A DNA stretch of 64,000 nt from Gammaproteobacteria bacterium (GTDB taxonomy: Bacteria > Pseudomonadota > Gammaproteobacteria > GCA-001735895): the NCBI GenBank assembly GCA_030066085.1, contig JASJCI010000014.1:20349-84348 (forward strand), given 5' to 3'. Positions 36,429-45,559 of the stretch are shown here, piece by piece. The notes under the pieces were generated by a model that saw only the letters and a program-made list of their open reading frames with translations, was not told where the DNA came from and did no database searches. The number at the start of each line of letters is the position of its first letter. The first letter of the stretch is position 1. The translations under genes were made by a program, and so were the position numbers.

Positions 36429-37220
36429 ATGAGATACGCGGCCGGTATCGAGTACGGTGGCGCGGCCTATTGCGGCTGGCAACGACAGCCGCATTGCGAC
36501 TCGGTGCAGGCGCGGCTCGAAGACGCGCTCGCTTACGTTGCGAATCACGAGCTCGAACTGGTATGCGCGGGCCGCACCGATGCCGGTGTACACGCGCTGG
36601 AGCAGGTTGTCCACTTCGACAGTAGCGCCGAGCGGGAGACGCGCTCCTGGCTGCTCGGCGCCAACTGCCGGCTGCCGCGCGACATCCGTATTCGCTGGGT
36701 CGAGCCGGTCGCTGACGAATTCCACGCGCGCTTCAGTGCCGAGGCACGGGCCTATCGCTACATCATCGTTAATCAACCTGTGGCCAGCGCGTTGTTTCAC
36801 GATCGCGCCAGCTGGGAGTTTCGCCCGCTGTGCGAGCAGAGCATGCACGATGCCGCGCAGGTGCTGGTCGGTGAGCACGATTTCAGCAGTTTTCGCGCGG
36901 TGGGCTGCCAGGCCCGCTCGAGTCGTCGGCACGTTTACTGCGTCGACGTCAGCCGGCATGCCAACCTGGTTTACATCGATGTAATGGCCAATGCTTTTCT
37001 GTACCACATGGTGCGTAACATTGCCGGCAGCCTGATCGCCATCGGCCGCGGCGAACGCTCCGCCGAATGGCTGGCCGACGTTTTTGCTGCGCGCGACCGC
37101 AACCTGGCCGAGGTAACGGCGCCGGCAGCCGGCCTTTACTTCCTGCGCGCCTGCTATCCGGCGCAATATAAGCTGCCCACGAACGCGCAAAAACCCGTAT
37201 TATTCCGGGATGATACATAG
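36429..37220 (+). CDS. truA: tRNA pseudouridine(38-40) synthase
   Basis: TruA (263 residues) makes pseudouridine at positions 38-40 of the anticodon arm in many tRNAs. The catalytic Asp51 is in CAGRTDAGVHALEQVVHF, the N-terminal IEYGGAAYCGWQRQ and the RAYRYII and MVRNIAGSLIAIG segments are conserved. A GGAG touches the ATG, but AAAGG 9 bases upstream is better placed. The stop lies inside trpF (11-base overlap). Its target region is the same anticodon arm that is interrupted by an intron in the tRNA-Arg gene of this window. Confidence 0.97.
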   Translation: MRYAAGIEYGGAAYCGWQRQPHCDSVQARLEDALAYVANHELELVCAGRTDAGVHALEQVVHFDSSAERETRSWLLGANCRLPRDIRIRWVEPVADEFHARFSAEARAYRYIIVNQPVASALFHDRASWEFRPLCEQSMHDAAQVLVGEHDFSSFRAVGCQARSSRRHVYCVDVSRHANLVYIDVMANAFLYHMVRNIAGSLIAIGRGERSAEWLADVFAARDRNLAEVTAPAAGLYFLRACYPAQYKLPTNAQKPVLFRDDT

Positions 37221-37857
37221 GACCCGGGTCAAGATTTGCGGTATCACGCGCGTGCAGGACGCGATCGATGCCGCGCGCGCCGGAGTCGACTCGATCGGGC
37301 TGAATTTTCATCGCCCGAGTGCGCGCTTCATCGACATCGGCAGGGCGCTCGAAGTGCGTGCCGCGCTGCCGCCGTTCGTGACGCTGACAGCACTGTTCCT
37401 GGATGAAACCGAGGACTGGGTCAGCGAGGTTATCCATCACCTTCGGCCCGACTGCCTGCAGTTTCACGGGCGCGAGCAGGCCGGGTTCTGCGCTGCCTGG
37501 CAGCTGCCGTTCATCAAGGCGATACCGATGGGCAGCATCGACGATCCGACGGCCTACGCGCGCGGGTTCGACACGGCGCAGGGATTCCTGCTCGATAGCA
37601 ACGCGGCTGGACGACTGGGCGGCTCCGGTGATACATTTGACTGGTCAAGAATCCCTGAATCCTTCGCTTACCCGCTGATACTCGCCGGCGGTGTAACGCC
37701 GTCCAACGTGGCGGAGGCCATCGTCCAGGCCAGGCCCTGGGGCGTGGACGTCGCCAGTGGCGTCGAGACCGACAAGGGCATCAAGAGCAGCGAGCTGATC
37801 GAACAATTCTTTCGCGAGGTAAGACGTGGCGACCAACAGCTTGACAATGAAACCTGA
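37210..37857 (+). CDS. trpF: Phosphoribosylanthranilate isomerase
   Basis: TrpF (215 residues) catalyses the Amadori rearrangement in tryptophan synthesis. VKICGITRVQDAIDAARAG contains the active-site Cys, LQFHGREQ and the LLDSNAAGRLGGSGDTFDW segment (general-acid Asp and phosphate loop) follow, and GGVTPSNVAEAI closes the barrel. The ATG overlaps the truA end by 11 bases. trpB and trpA are not next to it; as in Pseudomonas, accD follows directly. Confidence 0.96.
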   Translation: MIHRTRVKICGITRVQDAIDAARAGVDSIGLNFHRPSARFIDIGRALEVRAALPPFVTLTALFLDETEDWVSEVIHHLRPDCLQFHGREQAGFCAAWQLPFIKAIPMGSIDDPTAYARGFDTAQGFLLDSNAAGRLGGSGDTFDWSRIPESFAYPLILAGGVTPSNVAEAIVQARPWGVDVASGVETDKGIKSSELIEQFFREVRRGDQQLDNET

Positions 37858-37902
37858 TCGGCCGGTCGCGACGACCGCCTCGTCGGGTCGACGGGTGTTT
37901 GC

Positions 37903-38766
37903 ATGAACTGGTTCGAGAAACTGCTGCCGTCCAAGATCCGGACATCCGGCGAAAGCGACAAGAAAAATGTACCGGAGGGATTATGGGCCAAGTGCGACGC
38001 CTGCGATGCAATCATTTATCGCGCCGAGCTCGAGCGTAACCAGGAAGTCTGTACCAAGTGCAATCACCACATGCGCATCGGCGCCCGGCGCCGCCTCGAG
38101 CTGTTTTTCGATGACGACGAGCGGCATGAAATCGCGCCCGGAATCGAAGCCGAGGACGTGCTGCGTTTTCGCGACGACAAGAAGTACCGGGACCGCCTCG
38201 GCCAGGCGCAGAAGCAGACCGGCGAAAAAGATGCCCTGATCGTCATGTACGGCAAGGTGAACGGTGTCGAAATGGTAGCCGCTGCATTCGAGTTTCGCTT
38301 CATGGGCGGCTCGATGGGCTCCGTGGTCGGAGAAAAGTTCGTGCGCGCGGTGAATGCAGCGCTCGAACACGGCGTACCCCTGATCTGTTTTACCGCCAGC
38401 GGCGGTGCGCGTATGCAGGAAGCGCTGTTTTCCCTGTTACAGATGGCCAAGACCAGCGCCGCGCTGACCCGGCTGTCGCGCCGAGGATTGCCCTACATCT
38501 GTGTGCTGACGGATCCGACCATGGGCGGGGTCTCCGCCAGTTTTGCAATGCTGGGCGATATTCACATCGGCGAGCCGGGTGCCCTGGTCGGCTTCGCCGG
38601 ACCACGCGTGATCGAGCAGACCGTGCGCGAAACCCTGCCAGAAGGCTTTCAACGCAGCGAATTCCTGCTCGAGCACGGTGCGCTCGACATGATCGTCGAT
38701 CGGCGCGAGATGCGCGACAAGATCAGCTCGCTGTGCGCGATGCTGACCAGCGCGCCGGCACCCTGA
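37903..38766 (+). CDS. accD: Acetyl-CoA carboxylase carboxyltransferase subunit beta
   Basis: AccD (287 residues) with AccA transfers CO2 from carboxybiotin to acetyl-CoA. The N-terminal zinc ribbon is intact (Cys31, Cys34, Cys50, Cys53 in CDAC...CTKC), followed by the crotonase-like core with [14 protein letters not shown], the oxyanion glycines [13 protein letters not shown] and [18 protein letters not shown]. Length and motifs match the E. coli subunit. Confidence 0.97.
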   Translation: MNWFEKLLPSKIRTSGESDKKNVPEGLWAKCDACDAIIYRAELERNQEVCTKCNHHMRIGARRRLELFFDDDERHEIAPGIEAEDVLRFRDDKKYRDRLGQAQKQTGEKDALIVMYGKVNGVEMVAAAFEFRFMGGSMGSVVGEKFVRAVNAALEHGVPLICFTASGGARMQEALFSLLQMAKTSAALTRLSRRGLPYICVLTDPTMGGVSASFAMLGDIHIGEPGALVGFAGPRVIEQTVRETLPEGFQRSEFLLEHGALDMIVDRREMRDKISSLCAMLTSAPAP

Positions 38767-38801
38767 ACGGCGGTAGACCTCGCAGTTCCTTGACAGCTCC
38801 G

Positions 38802-40079
38802 GTGGATAAGAATCTCGAGCAGTGGCTCGAATGGCAGATGCGCCTGCATGATCGCGCGATCGATCTCGGGCTGGAGCGGGTCGCACCGGTGGCCGATCGA
38901 CTCGGTCTCGATGACATTGCGGGGCGGGTGGTCACCGTGGCCGGCACCAACGGCAAGGGGTCGACGGTCGCGGCCTACGAGACCTGGTTGAGTTCAGCCG
39001 GATTTCGCGTCGCCAGCTATACCTCGCCACACCTTTTGCGCTACAACGAACGCATTCGGCTGAACCGGCAGCCGGTCGACGACCGCGCGCTATGCGCCGC
39101 GTTTGCCGCGGTAGAAGCGGCGCGCGGTGATCTGGCGCTGACCTATTTCGAGTTTGGCACGCTCGCCGCGCTGCTGTTGATAAAGGGCTGGCAGCCGGAC
39201 TTCGCCCTGCTGGAAGTGGGTCTCGGCGGACGGCTCGACGCGGTGAACCTGGTGGATGCGGACCTGGTACACCTGACCCCGATCGGGCTCGATCACCAGG
39301 CCTGGCTGGGGGAAGATCGTGAGCAGATCGGGCGCGAAAAGGCCGGTGTGCTGCGCGCTGGTATCCCGGTGATCGTGAACGATCCGGACCCTCCCGAGTC
39401 GGTACTGGCGGAAGTGCGCCGGCGTCGCTGCCGCATGTTGCGAGTCGGCCAGGATTACCGTATCGAGAATGCACGCGATGACGGTTTCGACTGGTGTGCA
39501 CAGGCGCGTCGCATCGGCGTTGCCAGCCCGCTGCCGGGACCTCACCAGCAGCTCAACCTGGCAGGCGTACTCGCCGGGTTGTCCCGCCTGCTCGACTTCG
39601 AGCGATACACCGATGCCCGGATAGGCGGGGGATTCGAGGGATTGCGCGTGGCGGGGCGCTTCGATACCGTCGACACCCATTTGCCCGCACGGGTGATCGT
39701 CGACGTCGGCCACAACCAGGACGCGGCGGGCGTACTGGCGCAGTGCCTGGCGCCGCTGCGCGCCGCGGGCGCGCGGGTCAGCGTGCTGCTGGGAATGCTG
39801 GAGGACAAGCGCGCCGATCAGTTTACCGATGCGCTCGCGTCGCAGGTCGATCGCTGGTGGCTGCTGGGATTGCCGGGTGAACGGGGTTTGTCCGCGCGCG
39901 CGCTCGCCGAGCGGCTGCAGGGACGAATCGCGATCGACGCCTGCTTCGACGACGTGGCGTCCGCGCTGGCACACGCGTCGTCAACCGTCGGCAATCAGGA
40001 TATAATCCTCGTTACCGGCTCCTTTGTAACCGTCGAATTGACATTGCGCGAACTCGGCCTCTCCGGCGAAGCGGACTAA
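38802..40079 (+). CDS. folC: Bifunctional folylpolyglutamate / dihydrofolate synthase
   Basis: FolC (about 425 residues) adds glycine-type peptide-bonded glutamates to dihydropteroate and folates. The P-loop VTVAGTNGKGSTVAAYETW, the omega-loop SYTSPHLLRYNERI and the conserved LLEVGLGGRLDAVN and VDVGHNQDA motifs are present. The start is uncertain: the frame is open back into accD. GTG 38802 (VDKNLEQWLEW) or TTG 38790 give the usual short N-terminus, and neither has a good ribosome binding site, so coupling to accD is likely. The stop is 1 base before the DedD-like start. Confidence 0.93.
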   Translation: MDKNLEQWLEWQMRLHDRAIDLGLERVAPVADRLGLDDIAGRVVTVAGTNGKGSTVAAYETWLSSAGFRVASYTSPHLLRYNERIRLNRQPVDDRALCAAFAAVEAARGDLALTYFEFGTLAALLLIKGWQPDFALLEVGLGGRLDAVNLVDADLVHLTPIGLDHQAWLGEDREQIGREKAGVLRAGIPVIVNDPDPPESVLAEVRRRRCRMLRVGQDYRIENARDDGFDWCAQARRIGVASPLPGPHQQLNLAGVLAGLSRLLDFERYTDARIGGGFEGLRVAGRFDTVDTHLPARVIVDVGHNQDAAGVLAQCLAPLRAAGARVSVLLGMLEDKRADQFTDALASQVDRWWLLGLPGERGLSARALAERLQGRIAIDACFDDVASALAHASSTVGNQDIILVTGSFVTVELTLRELGLSGEAD

Positions 40080-40080
40080 C

Positions 40081-40698
40081 ATGGATCAGAACCTCAAGAA
40101 CCGTCTGGTTGGCGTCGCGGTAATATTTGCCCTGGCGGTAATATTTCTGCCGATGATACTGGACGGCTCGGGTGTGCAAAAAGACCAGCTCGAGGTGGTG
40201 ATTCCGCCGCAGCCGATGGTCGCCGCGGATGCAAGGTTCGAGACGCGCGTGATCGAGCTGCAGCGGCGCGTCGAGGAACTGCCGGAACCCGAAGCGCGTT
40301 TCGTCGACGAGAGTAGCCCGCCGGCGACGGCACAAGCGGAACCGACCGCGAGCGCAATCGAAGCCGAACCCGAAACCGCGGCGAAAACTGCGCAACCGGC
40401 AGCGGAACCCGAGACGGTCGCCAGCGTCGCGCCCGAAGCGAAGGCGAAGACAGGCGGCCAAAGCTGGGTGCTGCAGGTCGGCAGCTTCCAGGATCGCGAC
40501 AAGGCTCTCGTGCAGCGCGATCGGCTGCGCAAGTCTCGCATAGCCGCGGTTTTTATCGAACAGTTCGCGGTGAATGGCAAAACCAGTTACCGGGTCCGTC
40601 TCGGCCCGTTTCTCAGCCGCGACCAGACCCGGGTCGCGCAGAACAAGATCAAGGCCAAGCACGACATCGATGGCATTATCATGAAGTATGAAAGATAA
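40081..40698 (+). CDS. dedD: DedD-like SPOR-domain cell-division protein
   Basis: A 205-residue protein with a short cytoplasmic tail, one membrane helix (about 9-27), a Pro/Glu/Ala-rich periplasmic linker (about 45-120) and a C-terminal SPOR domain (about 125-205, WVLQVGSFQDRDKALVQRDR ... YRVRLGPFLSR). SPOR domains bind denuded septal glycan, and DedD assists constriction with FtsN. Its place between folC and cvpA is the conserved one. Confidence 0.93.
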   Translation: MDQNLKNRLVGVAVIFALAVIFLPMILDGSGVQKDQLEVVIPPQPMVAADARFETRVIELQRRVEELPEPEARFVDESSPPATAQAEPTASAIEAEPETAAKTAQPAAEPETVASVAPEAKAKTGGQSWVLQVGSFQDRDKALVQRDRLRKSRIAAVFIEQFAVNGKTSYRVRLGPFLSRDQTRVAQNKIKAKHDIDGIIMKYER

Positions 40699-40778
40699 TC
40701 CGGCGACAGGCTCGATTTTCGACCACGACGGGCAGCGCCGGGTGCGCTCGAATTTGCGTGGCGTACAGGGGTAGGTGA

Positions 40779-41267
40779 ATGAGTTGGCTCGACGTCGTCT
40801 TTCTGATCATCATCGCGCTTTCCGCGCTGATCAGCCTGATTCGGGGCTTCGTCAAGGAGTCGATTTCGCTGGTGACCTGGATCGCGGCGGGTCTGCTTGC
40901 CTTTCGTTATTTTGCACCCATGTCCGAACTGTTCGAATCCTATCTCGAATCCCCGGTGGGACGAGCCCTGCTCGGTTTTGGCTGCATATTCGTCGCCACC
41001 CTGATTGTCGGTGCGATCGTGAACTTTATCGTCAGCCAGCTGGTGTCGAAAACGGGCCTGAGCGGGACCGACAAGACCCTGGGTGTCGTTTTCGGCGCGG
41101 CGCGCGGTGTACTGATAGTGACCATGCTGGTTTTGCTGGCCGGGCTGTTGCCGCTGAGGGATACCGCCTGGTGGCAGGATTCGGCAAGCGTTGGTTTTTT
41201 CGAGGATGTCGGCTCGTGGATCAAGAGCGTGATCCCGGACGACGCGGTAGACAAACTGGATTTCTGA
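40779..41267 (+). CDS. cvpA: CvpA family membrane protein
   Basis: A 162-residue protein with four hydrophobic helices and the CvpA signature (DVVFLIIIALSALISLIRGFVKE near the N-terminus, LDRLLGVVFGAARG-like GTDKTLGVVFGAARGVL). It is needed for colicin V production and envelope stress tolerance in enterics; the molecular role is unsettled. It precedes purF by 22 bases, the usual cvpA-purF operon. An AGGGGTAGGTGA ribosome binding region precedes the ATG. Confidence 0.95.
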   Translation: MSWLDVVFLIIIALSALISLIRGFVKESISLVTWIAAGLLAFRYFAPMSELFESYLESPVGRALLGFGCIFVATLIVGAIVNFIVSQLVSKTGLSGTDKTLGVVFGAARGVLIVTMLVLLAGLLPLRDTAWWQDSASVGFFEDVGSWIKSVIPDDAVDKLDF

Positions 41268-41289
41268 ACCTTGAACGGGATGGTGTGAT

Positions 41290-42804
41290 ATGTGTGGAAT
41301 CGTCGGCATCGTCAGCCGGGAACCCGTGGCGCAGGTCCTGTACGACGCGTTGCTCGTGCTGCAGCACCGTGGTCAGGATGCGGCCGGTATCGTCGTCTGT
41401 GACGGCAACAAGCTGAACCTGCGCAAGAATAACGGCCAGGTTAGCGATGTTTTCCACACGCGGCACATGCTCGAACTGACCGGCAACATGGGGATCGGAC
41501 ACGTTCGCTACCCGACTGCCGGCTGCTCTTCGTCGGCCGAGGCCCAGCCGTTTTACGTCAATTCCCCCTATGGCATCACGCTGGCGCACAATGGCAACCT
41601 GACCAATGTCGACAAGCTCAAGGCCGAGCTTTACCAGTCCGACCTGCGGCATATCAATACCGAGTCGGATACCGAGGTGTTGCTGAACGTGTTTGCGCAC
41701 GAGCTGCACAGCTGTGGCAGCCTGCAGCTGAACGCGGAAGAGATATTCACCGCGATTACCGAGACCCACAAGCGGATCGAGGGCGCCTACGCGGTGGTCG
41801 CGATGCTGACCGGCAAGGGAATCCTGGGGTTCCGCGATCCCAGCGGAATCCGGCCGGTGGTGTACGGCAAGCGCGAGTCCGATTCCGGCACCGAGTACAT
41901 GATCGCATCCGAGAGCGTTGCGCTGCAGGCTTCCGGATTCGAGCTGATCGCGGATCTCAGGCCCGGTGAAGCCGTTTTCATCGACGCGGATGGCGAAATT
42001 TTCGTGCGCCAGTGTGCCAGCCATACCGAGCTGACCCCGTGTATCTTCGAGTATGTTTACCTGGCGCGCCCGGACTCGATCATCGACGACATCTACGTCT
42101 ACAAGGCCCGCCTGCGGATGGGCGTGAAGCTGGCGCGCAAGATCCTGCGGCAGATGCCGGAGCACGACATCGACGTGGTGATACCGATTCCGGATACCAG
42201 TCGACCGGCAGCGATGGAGCTTGCTTACCACCTGGGCGTCAAGTTTCGCGAGGGATTCATCAAGAACCGCTACATCGGTCGGACGTTTATCATGCCGGGA
42301 CAGAAGATGCGCAAGAAGTCGGTACGGCGCAAACTCAACCCGATCGATATCGAATTCAAGGGCAAAAACGTACTGCTGGTGGACGACTCGATCGTGCGCG
42401 GTACCACCTCGCAGCAAATCATTCAGATGGCCCGCGAGGCCGGTGCGAAGAAGGTTTATATCGCCTCGGCCGCGCCACCGGTGCGCTATCCGAATGTTTA
42501 CGGTATCGACATGCCGGCCGCGCACGAGCTGGTGGCACACGACCGCAGCGAGGAAGAAATCGCGGCAGCGATCGGTGCGGACTGGCTGATCTACCAGGAT
42601 CTCGACGATTTGATCGACGCGGTGCAGAAGGGCAATCGCGGTATCAAGCGATTCGACTGTTCCTGCTTCGATGGCAAGTACGTGACCGCAACCATCGACG
42701 ACGATTATCTCGACCGGGTCAGCAACCTGCGCAACGACTCGGCGCGTACCCAGGCCGAGGAACGCCTCAACGTGGTCGGCATGGAACTGCACAACAACGC
42801 CTGA
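41290..42804 (+). CDS. purF: Amidophosphoribosyltransferase
   Basis: PurF (504 residues) makes 5-phosphoribosylamine from PRPP and glutamine, the first committed step of purine synthesis. The mature N-terminal nucleophile Cys is in MCGIVGIV. The N-terminal glutaminase includes [18 protein letters not shown], and the PRPP loop is [17 protein letters not shown]. The length fits the short, propeptide-free proteobacterial form. The stop codon overlaps the next gene's ATG (TGATG), coupling the L,D-transpeptidase to it. Confidence 0.97.
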   Translation: MCGIVGIVSREPVAQVLYDALLVLQHRGQDAAGIVVCDGNKLNLRKNNGQVSDVFHTRHMLELTGNMGIGHVRYPTAGCSSSAEAQPFYVNSPYGITLAHNGNLTNVDKLKAELYQSDLRHINTESDTEVLLNVFAHELHSCGSLQLNAEEIFTAITETHKRIEGAYAVVAMLTGKGILGFRDPSGIRPVVYGKRESDSGTEYMIASESVALQASGFELIADLRPGEAVFIDADGEIFVRQCASHTELTPCIFEYVYLARPDSIIDDIYVYKARLRMGVKLARKILRQMPEHDIDVVIPIPDTSRPAAMELAYHLGVKFREGFIKNRYIGRTFIMPGQKMRKKSVRRKLNPIDIEFKGKNVLLVDDSIVRGTTSQQIIQMAREAGAKKVYIASAAPPVRYPNVYGIDMPAAHELVAHDRSEEEIAAAIGADWLIYQDLDDLIDAVQKGNRGIKRFDCSCFDGKYVTATIDDDYLDRVSNLRNDSARTQAEERLNVVGMELHNNA

Positions 42805-43343
42805 TGTTGTGGCAGGACATCAGTCGGGAAGTTGCCGCGAAACTCTCGGGTAATTCGGCGCTGGCCGACGAACGGCCTTTCATCCTGATCGATTCGGCCG
42901 GCCAGCAGCTGCACTGGATCGACATCGATGCAGCCAATAATCGGACCTACCCGGTTTCCACCGCGGAAAACGGCATCGGCAACCGCGTCGACTCGGGCAA
43001 AACCCCGTTCGGTATCCACCGCATCCGTCACAAGATCGGCGGTGGCGAGGCGCGCGGCATGGTGTTCGTCGGACGCCAGCCGACCGGCAAGGTCGTGCAA
43101 CACTTCGACAACCGCGATCAGGATGAAATCACGTCCCGGATTCTGTGGCTGGACGGACTCGAGCAGGGTATCAACCGGGGCGGTGCCCACGATAGTTTCG
43201 AGCGCTACATCTATATCCACGGCACCTCGGACGAAAAACGCATCGGCCAACCCGTGTCGGCGGGCTGTATCCGGATGAATAACGATGACGTCATCGAGCT
43301 GTTCGACGAGGTACTGGTAAACGACCTGGTCGTGATTCGCTGA
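42804..43343 (+). CDS. L,D-transpeptidase (YkuD domain) without signal peptide
   Basis: The 179-residue protein has the YkuD catalytic motif: His139 in IYIHGTSDEKRIG and nucleophile Cys155 in PVSAGCIRM. L,D-transpeptidases crosslink peptidoglycan or attach lipoproteins in the periplasm. The product begins [16 protein letters not shown], with no signal peptide or membrane anchor visible, which is odd for this activity. Similar short ErfK-like proteins exist in many Gammaproteobacteria. The start overlaps the purF stop. Confidence 0.9.
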   Translation: MLWQDISREVAAKLSGNSALADERPFILIDSAGQQLHWIDIDAANNRTYPVSTAENGIGNRVDSGKTPFGIHRIRHKIGGGEARGMVFVGRQPTGKVVQHFDNRDQDEITSRILWLDGLEQGINRGGAHDSFERYIYIHGTSDEKRIGQPVSAGCIRMNNDDVIELFDEVLVNDLVVIR

Positions 43344-43561
43344 GCTGATCCGGGATATTCCAGCGCGGCCCCCTGTTTCGAACCCGCGCTTGACAAGGCT
43401 GAAGCCAGGGCATAACGTTCCATTCTGGCGCCGATTTGTTACTCGGCTTGCAGGCGCCCGGGAAGCAATCTTCCCAGTATAAATTTGCTAAAGAGGGTGG
43501 TCTCGAATCCTTTCGCTTTCCATGCCCTCCCGAGTTTTTTCTTGACGGGAGAAACTCCGAC
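43344..43561 (+). promoter_or_regulatory. Structured leader region of metZ
   Basis: This 218-base gap holds a TTGACA at 43391-43396 with TAACGT 17 bases on, then several inverted repeats. GGGAAG-CAAT-CTTCCC is at 43460-43475. CTCCCG (43527-43532) pairs with CGGGAG (43546-43551), and the latter contains the ribosome binding site. A competing GAGTTT (43532-43537) / AAACTC (43552-43557) pair overlaps it. A ribosome-site-controlling RNA switch or attenuator is possible; it does not obviously match a known SAM riboswitch. Confidence 0.4.
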
Positions 43562-44737
43562 ATGATCAATCAACCCGGTTTCGATACGCTCGCGATCCGC
43601 AGCGGCCATACGCGCAGCGCCGAACTCGAACACAGTGAACCCATTTTTGCGACCTCGAGTTTCGTATTCGAGAACGCGGCGCAGGCTGCCGCACGTTTTG
43701 CCGGCGACGAGGCAGGTAATATCTACTCGCGCTTTACCAATCCGACCACGCGGGTTTTCGAGCAGCGTCTTGCGGCGCTCGAGGGCGGGGAGTGCTGCGT
43801 CGCCACCGCCTCCGGTATGGCGGCAATTACCAGCCTGTGCCTCGCACTGCTCGAGGCCGGAGACCACATCGTCAGCTCGCGCTCGATTTTCGGCAGTACC
43901 ACGACGCTGTTCGAAAAGTACCTGCCGCGCTTCGGTATCCAGACCGCGTTCGTCGACCTGACCCGCATCGAACAGTGGCAGGCGGCGATTCAACCCAATA
44001 CCCGGATCCTGTTCGTCGAAACGCCGTCCAACCCGCTGACCGAACTGGCGGATATCGCCGAACTGGCTGCCCTGGCGCATGCCCACGACTGCCTGCTGGT
44101 GGTCGATAACTGTTTTTGCACCCCGGCGCTGCAGCGACCGCTGTCGCTGGGTGCGGACCTGGTGGTGCACTCGGCGACCAAGTATCTCGACGGGCAGGGG
44201 CGTATCGTCGGTGGCGCCGTGGTCGGCAGTCGCGAAATCGTTGGCGAGGCGATATTCGGCGTGGTGCGTACCGCGGGATCCTGCATCAGTCCGTTCAACG
44301 CATGGGTGGCCTCCAAGGGACTGGAGACCCTGAACCTCAGGATGACGGCACATTCGCGCCAGGCGCAGCGACTGGCAGAGTACCTGCAGCAGCATCCACG
44401 CGTCGAAAAGGTTCACTATCCCGGGCTCGAAGCGCATCCCCAGCACGCGCTCGCTCGCCGCCAGCAGGCGGATTTTGGCGGTGTGCTGTCGTTTGTCGTC
44501 GAGGGTGGTCGCGAGGCGGCCTGGGGCCTGATCGACGCCACGCGCATGTTGTCGATTACCGCCAACCTCGGCGATGTAAAAAGCACGATTACGCACCCGG
44601 CGTCCACCACGCATGGCCGCGTCAGCGATACGCTCAAGGCCGAGGCCGGTATCGTCGAAGGCCTGGTGCGGATAGCGGTCGGGCTGGAAGACGTCGAGGA
44701 TATCATCGCCGACCTGGCGCGGGGGCTGGGTGACTGA
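43562..44737 (+). CDS. metZ: O-succinylhomoserine sulfhydrylase
   Basis: MetZ (391 residues) is a PLP enzyme making homocysteine from O-succinylhomoserine and sulfide. The PLP Lys207 is in VVHSATKYLDGQGR, with YSRFTNPTTRVFEQRL, ASGMAAITSL and the C-terminal THPASTTHGR substrate motif, as in Pseudomonas MetZ. The ATG 43562 has GGGAG 10 bases upstream; a longer frame exists but crosses the leader hairpins. The downstream DUF455 gene overlaps its end by 8 bases. Confidence 0.95.
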   Translation: MINQPGFDTLAIRSGHTRSAELEHSEPIFATSSFVFENAAQAAARFAGDEAGNIYSRFTNPTTRVFEQRLAALEGGECCVATASGMAAITSLCLALLEAGDHIVSSRSIFGSTTTLFEKYLPRFGIQTAFVDLTRIEQWQAAIQPNTRILFVETPSNPLTELADIAELAALAHAHDCLLVVDNCFCTPALQRPLSLGADLVVHSATKYLDGQGRIVGGAVVGSREIVGEAIFGVVRTAGSCISPFNAWVASKGLETLNLRMTAHSRQAQRLAEYLQQHPRVEKVHYPGLEAHPQHALARRQQADFGGVLSFVVEGGREAAWGLIDATRMLSITANLGDVKSTITHPASTTHGRVSDTLKAEAGIVEGLVRIAVGLEDVEDIIADLARGLGD

Positions 44738-45536
44738 TTTCTATAGCGCGGTAGAAGCAGCCCTGCTGGAAGCCAATCCTGCTGCCAAGTGCGAGCGGGC
44801 GCGCCGCCTCGCCGTGGAGCGGTCGACGGATTTAGCTGGCCCGGTCGACAACGGGCGTATCCTGCCGCTGGACGATCCCGGGCGGCCCGCGCAGCCGCTG
44901 CTGGTCGATCCGCGCCGACTCGAACGCCGCAGCAGTGCCACCGCCGAGGGCAGGATCCGGCTGTTACACGCCTTTGCCCATATCGAGTTCAACGCCATCA
45001 ACATCGCGCTCGACGCGGTTTATCGCTTTCGCGGGCTGCCGCCGGAATTCATTCATGACTGGCTGTCGGTGGCGCGCGACGAGGCCGATCACTTCGAACT
45101 GCTGGCCGCTGAGCTGGAGGCCCGCGGCAGTTGTTACGGGGCCTTTCCCGCGCACCGCGGACTGTGGGACATGGTGTGCAAGACGCGTTCGGATCCCTTG
45201 CTGCGCATGGCGCTGGTGCCGCGGGTAATGGAGGCGCGCGGTCTCGACGTTACGCCGGCGATGATCAGGCGTTTCCGGCAGGCTGGTGACGACGCGGCAG
45301 TGCACATTCTCGAAGTCATTTACCGCGACGAAATCGGTCACGTGCTGATCGGCAATCGCTGGTTCGAGTGGTTATGCCGCGAGCGCGGCCTTGACGCGGT
45401 GACGACCTTTCGCGAGCTGGTCGACCTGCATCTCGATGGCCGGTTGCGCGGCCCCTTCAACCGGCAGGGCAGGCTCGAGGCCGGTTTCGCCGCCGCCGAA
45501 CTCGACGCGCTCGAGTCGATGGCGCGTGGTGGCTGA
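44730..45536 (+). CDS. DUF455 ferritin-like-fold protein
   Basis: This 268-residue protein has the ferritin-like helical bundle of DUF455: LLHAFAHIEFNAINIALDA and RDEADHFELLAAELEARGS carry E-x2-H type metal-binding residues, and a third set is in VIYRDEIGHVLIGNRWFEW. Family members are suspected di-iron enzymes. Translation begins at GTG inside the metZ end (8-base overlap), so the two are coupled. The link to methionine synthesis is positional only. Confidence 0.88.
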   Translation: MTDFYSAVEAALLEANPAAKCERARRLAVERSTDLAGPVDNGRILPLDDPGRPAQPLLVDPRRLERRSSATAEGRIRLLHAFAHIEFNAINIALDAVYRFRGLPPEFIHDWLSVARDEADHFELLAAELEARGSCYGAFPAHRGLWDMVCKTRSDPLLRMALVPRVMEARGLDVTPAMIRRFRQAGDDAAVHILEVIYRDEIGHVLIGNRWFEWLCRERGLDAVTTFRELVDLHLDGRLRGPFNRQGRLEAGFAAAELDALESMARGG

Positions 45537-45559
45537 TGCGTCCGGCGCCAGCGGAGCGT

